Shown here piece after piece: positions 11,161 to 35,091 of a stretch of 64,000 nucleotides of DNA (the stretch's first letter is position 1; the number at the start of each line of letters is the position of its first letter). Source of the stretch: Valencia hispanica (Eukaryota; Chordata; Actinopteri; Cyprinodontiformes; Valenciidae); NCBI GenBank assembly GCA_963556495.2, contig OY747702.1:17162903-17226902 (forward strand). Reading direction: 5' to 3'. The position numbers and the translations under genes are program-made. A model generated the notes under the pieces. The model ran no database searches and was not told the origin of the DNA. It saw nothing but the letters and a program-made list of their open reading frames with translations.

Positions 11161-12222
11161 AAAAAGGAAATTAAACAATCAAATAAAGCGTAGTTGTCCA
11201 ATTTCGTTTCCATAAACGTTTATTAATGTCCACGCTGAATCACATCATCTACAGAGTATAATAAAGGAGAATAATTCCTCGTGCTAAGGCGCTCTTCTTT
11301 ATATTTTAACAAGCAAGAGAACTGTCTCGTTTTAGGCTTTGTAGGCGTCAATGTCTCTTCCAATGCCGTATTTATCTCTCATAGTAAACCATATAATAAA
11401 AATACACACATCTGCTAACTGCGGTTAGTATGGCAACCTACATAAAACATGTAGCACACCGGAGAACATTTCAAAAGAGATCGAAATTACGACAGAGTTC
11501 CACCAGAGGGCGACAAAGTAACTATCTTATGAAGACCAAGACATTTAAACGTTCGTTGATGATGCTCAATTGGGATAGGAAAAACATGGATCTATCCAGT
11601 CTTGTTTTCAGTTTTTCGGGGGCTTCTAGTATTTTCTCGACCCACTTTGTTATAAACTGAGCACTGTTTAAATACCAAATATGGGCGTCGTTCTTTACGA
11701 CCACAGTATACCCATGTACTTTTCTGCAAGATAATGCTACTTGTCGCAAAACTCAATCTCAAACGGGTTTCTTGAACACAGCAACGAGTTGACTGTACTC
11801 CAATGACCTCCACAGTCACAACATTTCAGTCTCAAAGAGCGCTTTTGGGATGGTCTAATAAAATGACCAGTGAGTGTATGCGTTTGTAACTCTATTCTTC
11901 TTCTCGAACACTTTCAGCTTATTTCTATATGGATCAAATTAATACAGAACTTGTCTGTCGGTGATTAGATACATTGTGACTTTAGGGTCCATCTACCACA
12001 ACAGTGTCACCACTGTGCCTCAGATGAACAGTGAAATTATTGCTAGAAAGTTGTACAAAAACAACAGAATTTATACCAGTTTAAAGCATTTTGTTTTTGG
12101 AGGTGCTTTGACTTATCCAGGAGCTGTAGCACCCCCTAGCGTCAAAGAATCAAGCACAGGGGAATCCTTAAAGAACATGTGACCTACGATACTATAAATG
12201 ATTTGCAAAAAGAAATCAATTT
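11161..12222. other. Intergenic stretch, nothing recognised
   Basis: AT-rich sequence between the cisd1 promoter and the MITE at 12223. Short open frames (for example minus-strand 11749-11522) show no recognisable motif, and I would not call them genes. Confidence 0.5.
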
Positions 12223-12586
12223 TAGGGGTGGGAGATATGGCTTGAAAATAAAAATGTTAGATTTTTTTCTTACTAAATCCGATTTTATTCGATTATTGCC
12301 CTCCCTGTTTTTTTTTTTTGTAAAAAGAAATGAAAAATTATAGAAAACATTTTTAAAAACTTGCTTTTATTTTAATCATCTATGCTGAGAATTGACCTGA
12401 ATTTAAAGTCCAAATAAATACAAGCTGTAAAGGCTGCTTGTAGAACAAGATGGCAGGCTCTGAACGGAAGGACAAAAACCCAAACAGTGCATTGGTGAAG
12501 AAAAAAATCCAGATTTTCTAGAAATTAAATCTTCAAACAAAAATAAAATCTATTGATTGATCAAATCGATGTATTGCCCAGCCCTA
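12223..12586. mobile_element. Non-autonomous hAT-like MITE
   Basis: The ends are imperfect inverted repeats: the left begins 'taggggtgggagatat', and the right read in reverse begins 'tagggctgggcaatac'. Flanking 8-bp candidate target duplications (12215-12222 'atcaattt' and 12587-12594 'aataattt') match at 6 of 8 positions. The interior is AT-rich and non-coding. Confidence 0.6.
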
Positions 12587-12834
12587 AATAATTTGTTTGA
12601 TAACCGTCTGAAATATACAGAAGACCCAGGCTGAGTGCCACTGGTCTCTGATCAAAGGCTGGACAATCCCAAAAACACGGCAAATTGACACCATTAGTTT
12701 TTTTCTTTCTTTAGTAATTCAAAAACCAAAATAAGCTGAACAAAAGCACGTGTGATTTTGCAAAAATCTCATGTGAAAAGCCATCTCTAAATAACACACA
12801 TAAAACTTGATTCAAAAATTCGGTTTCACTTGTC

Positions 12835-12840
12835 TTTATT
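12835..12840 (-). terminator. Candidate poly(A) signal of ube2d2 (distal)
   Basis: AATAAA on the minus strand, about 1.5 kb past the stop codon. It is an alternative to the site at 13193-13198. Confidence 0.35.
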
Positions 12841-13192
12841 GTTACAGAAAATAAGGTCTGGAAAACCAAACATTTCCGTCTCAATTTTTCTTTTCTTTTT
12901 CTTAACGTTTCGGAAAAAATAAAAATGTTCTGTCCATTGTGATTGTGTTTAAACCATAAAAAATGTCAAGATAAATTTTCTTCCGGTGTAGATGCACATG
13001 TATAAATGTTCCATCTTCAAATACTTGCAATAAAATTAAGAACTGAGTGTAATTGAGTTTTCAGATATTTCCTGATGAATCAAGAGCAGCGCAACACATT
13101 TATCAAGAATTTAACCATGAACGTGACAAGACATTTGATTGTCCTTCAAACAAGCCTGACAGACTGATGAGTCAACACAGGAGTCAGAGGTT

Positions 13193-13198
13193 TTTATT
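13193..13198 (-). terminator. Candidate poly(A) signal of ube2d2 (proximal)
   Basis: AATAAA on the minus strand about 1.15 kb past the stop codon. A second AATAAA at 12840-12835 is an equally good distal site. Which is used cannot be told from sequence. Confidence 0.4.
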
Positions 13199-14347
13199 AC
13201 ACAGTTTAATCAACACACAAAGCTCAATGAGCCTCTCAGGTAATTCAATATACAGAGGTTTTGTGCAAGAAGAGTGGGTTCTCCTCGCACCCAGAGCCCA
13301 AGCCAGTCCCATAGCCATTTCAGATGTTAGCCGCTAATTTGACAATAGCAAAAGGTAAAAGAGGGCGGGGGGGGGGGGGGGGAATAGGACAAAAAATAAA
13401 AATAAAGAGGGAAAGGAGCAACCTAAAGGAATATGGGGGCAGAAAAACAAAAGAGAAACAGGTAAAGGTAAGAAAATGAATCGCTTAAATAGCTGGTCCA
13501 GAACCTCCACTTTGAGAGTAAAGAAAAGGTGGTGGCAACAGGGTTACAGCTGTGCGTGCAGTGTGTGTGTGCCCATGTGTGTATGTAGGGTTTCACCTGG
13601 GTGAAGGAGGTCAAAAGGGTAAGGGAAAATGAGGAGTATGAGGTGTGTGAATAAATTCAAGTCCTTTTTTTATTATTTTATAAAATACAGAGTGCCCTTT
13701 GACTCACGTGTGAATTGCTTTCTTGAATCATCACCTTCGCAGATGGAAACTTCAACAAAACAAGAAAAGGTGAGCTGTAAAAACTCCCTCCCTCCTTCCC
13801 CCACCCCACCCGCCCCTAAAAACAAAGAAAGAAAAAAATGAAAATAAAAATGAAAACAAAGATCCCCTCAAGGTTTTACAGTTGCTAAGAGGAATGCTTT
13901 TAGTAAAGATGGACAAGGGTGCAGGCATGCAGAAATAAGGGGTAGACGGTGGGTCGGCGACAGCCCAGCCTGCTTGGATGTCGAAATGCAACCGAACAAA
14001 GAGGTGAAGAGATGGGATCGGAAACAAAACGGGGATGGAGCAAGTGGTGGTCGGGGGGGGAGACGTTTTTATATCTTAAAGTTGACAGTCTGTACACTGG
14101 AGGATGGGCAGATGAGCTGAGAGGCAGGAGGGGGGGGACAAACAGGGGGGGGGGGGGGGGGGGAGTTTACAGGTACTGAGTTGAAGGAGGGGCATGGCTC
14201 AAAGAAAGCACTCCAATGCAAACCAACAAGATTCTTGTTTTAAACTTCTCGTTTGTTTGTATGGTTTTGTATTTGTTTTCTCTTTACATCTGAATCTCCC
14301 CCTAGCCTTGCGTCGTAGAGGTGGTTGGCCATGTTTCTACCCCAGCA

Positions 14348-26514
<12,167 letters not shown>

Positions 26515-26830
26515 TGTTGTGCTAGCGCTGCTGTCAGGGAAAACGTGCGATTAAAATGGCGATTGGGAACCACTTCGTCCGTTGGCGAAAACTGCAGCTC
26601 GGGGAATAATAAAGCACCGTCTCTACATACACCGGTCACCGTTCGTTACCAAAGGGAGCCGCCGAGAAAAAAATTGAGGCGAAACTGAAAGATAGAAGGG
26701 GGGTAGAACCGCGGTCCTTCCTCCTGCTGCAGCGGCTACCAAATCACTGCGGCCTGCCTGTGTTCCCGTGAGCTGCAACGAGAAGGCCACTTCCGGACGG
26801 GTCTCTTCACAATAAAAGTGTATTATAAAT

Positions 26831-28142
26831 TATACGCCGATTGATTTAGAAATCCACGCGTGAAAACAAGCTAATATGAAAACTGAGAATTGGTGGGAAA
26901 GTTTGATAATATAACGTTAAAATATTACATTTGAATAAATCTCCTATAAAACATATTTATTATTTTATAGTATTTTTAAAATAAATTGTTTAGCTGCTTA
27001 ACCCCTTGATGCCTGAATTTACATCCGATTGTGCAAATAAAAAAATACGCATTACTTGGGTTTTGGCAGTCAGTCATATGTTTAATTAGTCAGAGATTAA
27101 TTAAGACCCACTTTACAGCCTTGGTTTAACTCTGATCATATGCTCTTACAACTATATGTGAGTTTATGAAAACAGTTTGTAGACAACTGGGGTCAATCAG
27201 AACACAAAGTGTAATAAATGTCTTATTTGGGCTGGAATAAACGGTACATGAAAAAGGATAAACGACCCTTGTAAGATTTAATTCAGCCTCGTTGACAGCC
27301 TTAGAGGATCTAAAATCAAATGTATTTAAGATATAAACATAGGGGGAAGATACAGGTGAAAGGGGACGTGTAAGGAAGTTTTCCTTTTCATTGATCTGCT
27401 AAGTGAATTTTAAAATGGCCTTTATCATTTAATTATATTTTACACAATTTTGTAAAGCTAGTTGATTCCATGATTTTATGCTTGAGTGGTCTTGAAGACA
27501 TGTGTGCATTATTTTGAAGGTCCGCCAGCGAGACGTAAGAAAAGTGGAGCTGTGTTTTCTTTTAGCGCATCTGCCATTGCGCTGCCGCTAGGAAGCACCC
27601 CGCAGACTTGCGCTCTTTGGAGCGCATAGCGCGCGTGGCAGAGCTGTTTTTTTTTTTTTTTTTTTTTAAGGTTTGGGCAGAGCTGTCGTTGTTCCTTGGA
27701 CACGGAGCCAAAATGACACCACAGCGTGTAGTTTGCATGAGGTAAACTCTGGAGCTGCAGTGTTGTCTGGCTCTGCACAGTCAGCGGAGAGCTTGTGTTT
27801 ATAGTTGTAAACTGATACGTCACCAGAGGAAAGGAGTCAACCCCCTACAGATTCAGTGTCAGCAGTGGATTCTCTGCTTAACATTGGACATTTTTCAAGT
27901 TTGTCCACACACAAAGAATAGAGAGGTCAGTAAATCTAGAAAATAGCATTGTATGATTTTTGTATAGTTAAATTAGCATTTTATTGCAACAGCTACGGAT
28001 TCACTACAACAGAACACTCCTTAGTTACTGTTTGCTGCGTGTTTCGGGTCAAGCAGGAAGACCCAGCCCTAACCATCTTCAGTAGCCTACTCTTAATGAG
28101 GGAAGGAGGTTGTTGTACAGGGCCTCATCCATCCTCTCCCTA
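26831..28142. other. Intergenic stretch, no gene recognised
   Basis: AT-rich sequence upstream of ube2d2 with a poly-T run (27648-27667). The minus-strand frame at 27823-27509 has no recognised motif and crosses the poly-T run, so it is not supported as a gene. Confidence 0.5.
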
Positions 28143-28624
28143 ATATGGTGCAGTCGTCCTGGCCCCTTTGCAGAAAAGCATCCCCGCGCTTCATGATTGG
28201 GATGGTTTTCTTGGGATTGTACTCACCCTTCTTCTTCTTCCTGCAAACACAGTGGGTGGAGTTGATACCAGAAAGTTGTTTTTAGGTCTCGTCTAAACTT
28301 ATGACTTTCTCCAATGCCTCCTCTGGATCATCCAGATGGTTCTTTGCAAATTTCAGACGGGCCTGGGCATGTGCTGGCCTGAGTAGGGGAACCTTGAGCG
28401 TGCTGCAGGAATTTAATCCATGACAGTTTAGCGTGTTACTATTGTAACCTTTGAGACTGTGGTCCCAACTATCCTCAGGTCTTCAGGCCAAGTCCTTCCA
28501 TTTAGATCGGGACTGATCCCTCACCTGTCTCATAATCATTGATACTCCACAAGGTGAGATCTTGCATGGAGCTCCAGTCTGAGGGAGATAGACAGTCATC
28601 CTGAGTTTCTTCCATTTTCTAATA

Positions 28625-30234
28625 CAGGGCCTTCTCAAAAAATTAGCATATTGTGATAAAGTTCATTCTTTTCCATAATGTAATGACAAAAATTTAACTT
28701 TCATATATTTTAGATTCATTGCACACCAACTGAATATTTCACGTCTTTTATTGTTTTAAAACTGATGATTTTGGCATACAGCTCATGAAAACCCCAAATT
28801 CCTATCTCAAAAAATTAGCATATCATGAAAAGGTTCTCTAAACGAGCTATTAACCTAATCATCTGAATCAACTAATTAACTCTAAACACCTGCAAGAGAT
28901 TCCTGAGGCTTTTAAAAACTCCCAGCCTGGTTCATTACTCAAAACCGCAATCATGGGTAAGACTGCCGACCCGACTGCTGCCCAGAAGGCCATCATTGAC
29001 ACCCTCAAGCAAGAGGGTAAGACACAGAAAGACATTTCTGAACGAATAGGCTGTTCCCAGAGTGCTGTATCAAGGCACCTCAGTGGGAAGTCTGTGGGAA
29101 GGAAAAAGTGTGGCAGAAAACGCTGCACAACGAGAAGAGGTGACCGGACCCTGAGGAAGATTGTAGAGAAGGACCGATTCCAGACCTTGGGGGACCTGCG
29201 GAAGCAGTGGACTGAGTCTGGAGTAGAAACATCCAGAGCCACCGTGCACAGGCGTGTGCAGGAAATGGGCTACAGGTGCCGCATTCCCCAGGTCAAGCCA
29301 CTTTTGAACCAGAAACAGCGGCAGAAGCGCCTGACCTGGGCTACAGAGAAGCAGCACTGGACTGTTGCTCAGTGGTCCAAAGTACTTTTTTCGGATGAAA
29401 GCAAATTTTGCATGTCATTCGGAAATCAAGGTGCCAGAGTCTGGAGGAAGACTGGGGAGAAGGAAATGCCAAAATGCCTGAAGTCCAGTGTCAAGTACCC
29501 ACAGTCAGTGATGGTCTGGGGTGCCATATCAGCTGCTGGTGTTGGTCCACTGTGTTTTATCAAGGGCAGGGTCAATGCAGCTAGCTATCAGGAGATTTTG
29601 GAGCACTTCATGCTTCCATCTGCTGAAAAGCTTTATGGAGATGAAGATTTCATTTTTCAGCACGACCTGGCACCTGCTCACAGTGCCAAAACCACTGGTA
29701 AATGGTTTACTGACCATGGTATTACTGAGCTCAATTGGGCTGCCAACTCTCCTGACCTGAACCCCATGGAGAATCTGTGGGATATTGTGAAAAGGAAGTT
29801 GAGAGATGCAAGACCCAACACTCTGGATGAGCTTAAGGCCGCTATCGAAGCATCCTGGGCCTCCATAACACCTTAGCAGTGCCACAGGCTGATTGCCTCC
29901 ATGCCACGCCGCATTGAAGCAGTCATTTCTGCAAAAGGATTCCCGACCAAGTATTGAGTGCATAACTGAACATAATTATTTGAAGGTTGACTTTTTTTGT
30001 ATTAAAAACACTTTTCTTTTGTTGGTCGGATGAAATATGCTAATGTTTTGAGATAGGAATTTTGGGTTTTCATGAGCTGTATGCCAAAATCATCAGTTTT
30101 AAAATAATAAAAGACCTGAAATATTTCAGTTGGTGTGCAATGAATCTAAAATATATGAAAGTTAAATTTTTATCATTACATTATGGAAAAGAATGAACTT
30201 TATCACAATATGCTAATTTTTTGAGAAGGACCTG
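28625..30234 (+). mobile_element. Tc1-like transposon copy 1, nearly intact
   Basis: 1,610 bases bounded by TA target duplications (28623-28624 and 30235-30236), with long inverted terminal repeats of about 0.2 kb. Each end carries an outer and an inner copy of 'ctcaaaaaattagcata', giving the IR/DR arrangement used by Sleeping Beauty-type elements. The right inner copy is altered ('gctaatgttttgagat'). It inserted into an older Tc1 element and is nearly identical to the copy at 48659-50269. Confidence 0.93.
28953..29956 (+). pseudogene. Tc1-like DD34E transposase with a late nonsense codon
   Basis: The frame opens with MGKTADPTAAQKAIIDTLKQ and runs 307 codons to a TAG at 29874-29876, where the sister copy has CAG (Gln). 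The remaining 26 codons up to GFPTKY and TGA (29954-29956) follow in the same frame. The paired-like helix-turn-helix DNA-binding region (about residues 10-110) and all three catalytic acidic residues (FSDES, QHDLAPAH, NPMENLW) are present. Loss of the C-terminal tail probably inactivates it. Confidence 0.92.
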
Positions 30235-30725
30235 TAATTGCTACAACAGTTGTTGCCTTCTGACTAAGTTTTATGCCTATTGTCCTGTTGCCCAGCCAGG
30301 CCTTGTATAGGTCTACAATTTTGTCCCCGGTGTCCTTAGACAGCTCTTTGGTCTTGCATGGTGGATGTTGGAGTCTGACTGATTGAGTGTGTGGACAGGT
30401 GTCTTTTATTCAGGCAACAAGTTCAAACAGGTGCCATTAATACAGGTAATGAGTGGAGGATAGGAGGGATTCTTAAAGATGGACAAACAGGTCTATGAGA
30501 GCCAGAATTCATGCTGGTTGGCAGGGGGTTAAATTTGTAGGTCAGGCAATAAAATGAAAATGTATTATTTAAAAATCATACAATGTGATTTTCTGGAATT
30601 TAAAAAATATTCTTTCTCTCACAGTTGATGTGAACCTACAATAAAAATCACAAACCTCTTCATTCTTTGTAGGTGGGGAAACTTGAAAAACCTTTGGTGT
30701 ATCAAATACTTATGTTCCCAACAGT

Positions 30726-31130
30726 TTATAGCGCTAACTCACATCACTTGTCAACTCAAAGCAATTTACAAGACAAATAGTCAAAATTAATTGTCAATTA
30801 CAGACTACAGAATCCTACTCAGAAACACATAATCCTAATCAAAACAGTCCAACTTATTGCAATACAATCTTACTTTTGCTTTGAAAAGTCCAGCTCAGCC
30901 CATAATAATAATACAATCACATCCAGTTGATTGTATAATGCCAATTGGCAAAAAGTTACCTATCTAGACAAGCCCACCTGATTGCAATGAGTCACTGACT
31001 TTGCAGGAATCCTTCATCTTGTTCAAGGATGTGGCGAAAGTGGAAAAGAACAACTTCCTTGTAACAGGAAGAAATCACCAGCAGAATCTCTCATTTTCCA
31101 ATACCTGCTGGGGGAGACAGGAAGAAGACA
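30726..31130 (+). repeat. Fragment of a common teleost dispersed repeat
   Basis: It shares an ordered series of words with the fragment at 54700-55160: 'tatagcgc', 'agtcactgactttgca', then 'gtggcgaaagtggaaaagaa' against 'gtagcgacagtggagaggaa', then 'aacaggaagaaa'. This is a widely distributed non-coding fish repeat. Confidence 0.6.
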
Positions 31131-31751
31131 GGAAAGAGTTACATTTAATGACAGTGGTCCATAAGTACCTTCTAAGGGAAAGAAAAACAAGGAGAGTACA
31201 AAAGAACAATGGGAGCAAAAGCTTTGTCAACTGTTTTGCTTAAAGGAGTCATAACCTAGTATTTCCTTGGATACCCACGCTCTATTATAGTCTTTCAGGC
31301 CCTTCTAAAAAAGAAAAGTGGAAAAAAAGTGGGGGGGGGGGGAAATAAACAGAGCTCCTCTGACCCTTATTTCTGAAGGCATTATTGTCTCCCGAGATCT
31401 TATGAGATATTTTGGCTGTCCTGGACGGTCAATGTAATAATGGAAATGAGGGGCGCGTTGATTGGTGCCAGGAAGGAGGGGGGTTGACACCGCAGGTAAC
31501 GCTGTCTAAAAATGTATTTGTTTAGGAAACACAAACGTCCGTGGGCCCCTCTCCCATGGGCGTAACAACCGCATGTCTCCCGCACTTCCCGTGTCGGTGC
31601 CCTGCGTCCCCCGCACTTTTTTTCAGCCTTTATAGCCGTCTTAACCATTAACATGTGGTAACAGATTTTTCGGAGCCGTCTTTGAACGCACCGCAAGCTA
31701 ACGCAAACAGTGGGTCCTTGTCAAGTGCTAGAGAGAGCAGTGCAGCACAAC

Positions 31752-31814
31752 ATGTCTAACAAGCCAGCCACAACCAGCAAAAGGCAAAAAACTTTGGATA
31801 TGGAGAGAAAATAA
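31752..31814 (+). pseudogene. Start of a hAT transposase-like frame (remnant)
   Basis: A 20-codon frame, MSNKPATTSKRQKTLDMERK, then TAA. It resembles the short basic start of TTF/ZMYM-type hAT transposases. It lies 2.6 kb upstream of a hAT dimerisation-domain remnant in the same orientation (34356-34685), so both may come from one gutted element. The link is an inference. Confidence 0.35.
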
Positions 31815-33674
31815 GTCTCAAAACATGTGTGTGTGTGTAATACTTGATTTGTAACTTGTGTCAGCCTGTTTGTGTGTAACTATGGTGAGCTGTATGTGTA
31901 AAACGTGATTTGTAACCCGTAAAAAACATTTTGTGCCTAACTTCGAGTACTTGCTGTTGTATGTTCAACTGTACATACAAATATCAAGAAAGTATGAGTA
32001 CAAAATACATTTACTCACGCAACATTTCAAATGACACTAACTTAAAACTAACTAAGAATTCAAAACGACTCCTACGCATACAAATCGTTAAATACTACGC
32101 ACCAATCGCCCGATACACACAGACAAAACCACGTTTACGGACAAATTAAGGTTACAAGTGCACCAGGACGTTTGAGACTGATTTCATGTCTCCAGATTTG
32201 TGCGTGCATGATGCGTTTAAATGCTGGTAGAATGCTGGGATATTTGAGTTTTCTTATTGCGTTCCCTCTATACTTGCTGTTGAAGTGGCAAAAACGTTTG
32301 TATGTAAAAGAAAGAATATCTCAGCACTGCTTAGTTGTAACACATAGACCAAAATGTTACAAATACTTTAGTTAAACAGATACATTTTTTACTAAAATCT
32401 TTTCTGACTGAATATAAACATTTAAAAAAATCACAACGTTATATAAACTAGTTTAGTTTCTGAGCTCCTTAACTCCATGATGAAGCTTTACTTCATCATG
32501 TCCCAGTATTCATTTGGACCATCCTGTCGTTATTATCTCTGTTGTCTAACTCGAAGACAGCAAATCTCTTTTCAATCAGCTGGCTGAATATTTCTTTACT
32601 AAAACTTGTCTTTGCTTTAAATAACAAAATCACAGTGAGAACTTAAAATATGACTATTTGACTACAAACATGGAATAGACATTTCGGAAGTGCATTTTTG
32701 CTGTTTATTTAACTTTTTAAAAAAATCAGTTTTACTGTTGTCCTGGAATAATCACTTTATTAGAGGACTTTAATCGGACCCTTATGGATGTAAAAAGTCA
32801 GTTTTGTTTGAGATGGATTGGTTTTGTCACATTTATTGGACTACAAAGGGGTGAGTCACACAATTTATCTCCTTCTGCAGGGGGGGTGTGTGTGTGTTGG
32901 CAAAAGCACTCGTGCCTACAGCTATGACTGTATCATTGATTGGCATCCATAATTGAAATCACAAGACTCTTAGCTTTCTAATGATATAAAATATGTATAA
33001 GTTCATAGAAGTTAGCAGTCAGAATTTCAGTGGATTTCAACCAGCAACAGGGCCAGCCCCGAATGTGGCCATTGGGACACTAAGGGTAAGCCATTGATCC
33101 ATCCATTGTCTATGCCACTCGTGGGGTCGTGGGGATGACTAAACCAGCACACTCATGTAACAGTGATTAAATGGCTTTTTAACCACTGAGGAAAAGTATT
33201 ACTGAATGTGAGAGGATGATAAATCACACAATAGGCCACTGAACCTTTTTTTTGTCCCCCTCACTTCTGAGATGATGGTTACGCCCTTGCCCTCTCCCCC
33301 TCTCGATTATCATAAAATGGTTCAGTCCGCCCAAATAGTATCCAGGCAACACAAACCGCTTCACTTCACTTACAGCGCCGTAGCGGTGAGGAAGTCAAAA
33401 TGCCTCCAAATTCTGGAAGTCAAAGAGAAAAAAGTAAGAGAAGTGAAAGAGGCAAAGGGTCGACAGTATGTTACCTAATATTTCACAAGAAAAGGTGGGT
33501 TTGTAAGTAGGCCTAAATTGTTAGTGGACCACGCAGGTAGCGAACTTGTAATATTAGGCTACGGTGGTCAAGATAGCTTTTAGCTAAATTTCTCCCCATG
33601 TTGGCTCAAGAACCCCCGAATTTTTCATTTTCTCTGTTTTAGGTCACTAATCAATGCAGTCAAACATGTAAGGG

Positions 33675-33760
33675 ATTAACAGAAATGAATGGACGATGCG
33701 GAGGCGTGAACGGTTCGCGGAGGACGGTTGCTTCCGCGAAGTCCATTAATTTCTGTTAAT
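33675..33760. repeat. Palindromic hairpin-forming sequence
   Basis: Arms 33675-33694 and 33741-33760 match at 19 of 20 positions in inverted orientation ('attaacagaaatgaatggac' on the left). Inside lies a second perfect 8-base stem (33714-33721 with 33733-33740). The GC-rich loop contrasts with AT-rich surroundings. It is probably part of a MITE or foldback element. Confidence 0.6.
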
Positions 33761-34355
33761 ATACACCTCGAAGGGCATTATACCGCTTATACCATGGTCA
33801 CTTACGAAAGAAAGAAGTATTTAAACAATTAATATTACTTTAATGTGCTTGAGTTAAAATCGTGAGGGTTTTTATTTTTATAAGTCCAGCGCACTATTTA
33901 ATATCTCCCGTATACAGGCGTTGCCAAGCAACGTGGCAACAGCGACCCGACCTTGTGTCGCTTCTACTTTTTCTTTTCATATTCTCTTTTTCTTCTGCTG
34001 CATCCCAGTCTTCAAAGTTGTCAAACTAACAACATAAGTTAAAAGAAATGATAAAATCACTCATGTTTTGTCTGTCTTGCTGTCGCAATGAGTCATCTGT
34101 GAAATAACGTTGAGTTTCCGTTGCCATGGTTACCATCTAGAGTTTGAGTCAGCGCAATGATTTAGAACTGTCATCAGGCAATTTGACGGGACGCCTTTCC
34201 TAGATACACATTATCACTTTTTAACCTACACCCTCCAGCCAATCAGAATCGAGTATTCACCCAGACTATAGTATAAGCTGTTTTCGACTACAGATTATCA
34301 GTTGGCCTTGCCTCTATCAAAATGATGTCTCGATCGTTTTGAACAGTCAAATGCA

Positions 34356-34685
34356 ATGCACTACAAGTGCATGATAAGCGAACTCAATTTTCTAAATGCT
34401 ATTTGTAAGCTGCAGCTGCAAAGCATCTTTGGAGAAGTGTGTATTGCTTTGCGTTTATTTAGCACACTGCCAGTGACTGTTGCTGGTGGGGAGAGGGCAT
34501 TCAGCAAATTAAAACTGATAAAAAACTACTTGAGGTCTACAATGTCTCAAGAAAGGCTTTGCAGTCTTGCTATGGTTTTCATTGAGAGCGAGTTGGCTAG
34601 AGAGCTTGACTTCAAAGATTTGATTAATGATTTTGCAGCTGTAAAGGTCGTTGGACTTTTATTTAGAAATGTTGAGCAAGGATGA
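34356..34685 (+). pseudogene. hAT transposase C-terminal dimerisation domain (fragment)
   Basis: A 109-codon frame whose core, IALRLFSTLPVTVAGGERAF followed by SKLKLIKNYLRSTMSQERL, is the hAT-family C-terminal dimerisation motif of ZMYM-like transposases. The catalytic RNase H-like part is absent upstream, so it is a fragment. The frame is open to its stop at 34683-34685. Confidence 0.8.
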
Positions 34686-34769
34686 GATTAGAAATGATGT
34701 GGAAAGAGTAACTCAGACTCAGCTATGTTATACCTTGGCCATTCTTTGATATAGTATGTTATTTATGCT

Positions 34770-34980
34770 ATATATATGTTATACATGCTATATAGTATGT
34801 TCTATATATATTATATATGTATGCTGCAATACAGACCGCTACAGGAAATCCTTCCTGTCCACAGCCATCATCATCTACAACAACTCCTTAAAGAATTAAT
34901 TATATGAGCTATACCAACACTTAATTTCCCTCTGGGATCAATAAAGTATTTTGGAATTGAATTGTCACCATGTTCAGGAG
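34770..34980 (+). mobile_element. 3' end of a LINE
   Basis: After an AT-rich TATA-repeat tract, 34827-34975 encodes the common LINE C-terminal text (DRYRKSFLSTAIIIYNNS) and ends with 'ccctctgggatcaataaagt', the typical 3' tail of a teleost LINE family. Only the extreme 3' end is present, as expected of 5'-truncated insertion. Confidence 0.6.
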
Positions 34981-35091
34981 GACGCTCACAGCCTCTTAAC
35001 ACAAACCTATACCAAAAATGTGAACAATCATTTTTAGGGATTCCCAGAGAGACTATTTTGACTTGAGAAAGAGTATTTTAACCACACTTAA

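Larger units (their letters stand above)
28143..30724 (-). mobile_element. Old Tc1/mariner element, split by a younger Tc1
   Basis: Two blocks, 28143-28624 and 30235-30724, read in reverse as the left and right parts of one decayed Tc1-type element. The first contains text typical of a reversed Tc1 transposase gene ('atccccgcgcttcatgattg', 'tttgcaaatttcagacgggc', 'atcttgcatggagctccagt'). The second continues with 'gtccttagacagctctttgg' and ends in 'caaatacttatgttcccaac', a Tc1-style inverted-repeat end. The join point is exactly the TA target of the inserted copy. No intact transposase remains. Confidence 0.7.
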
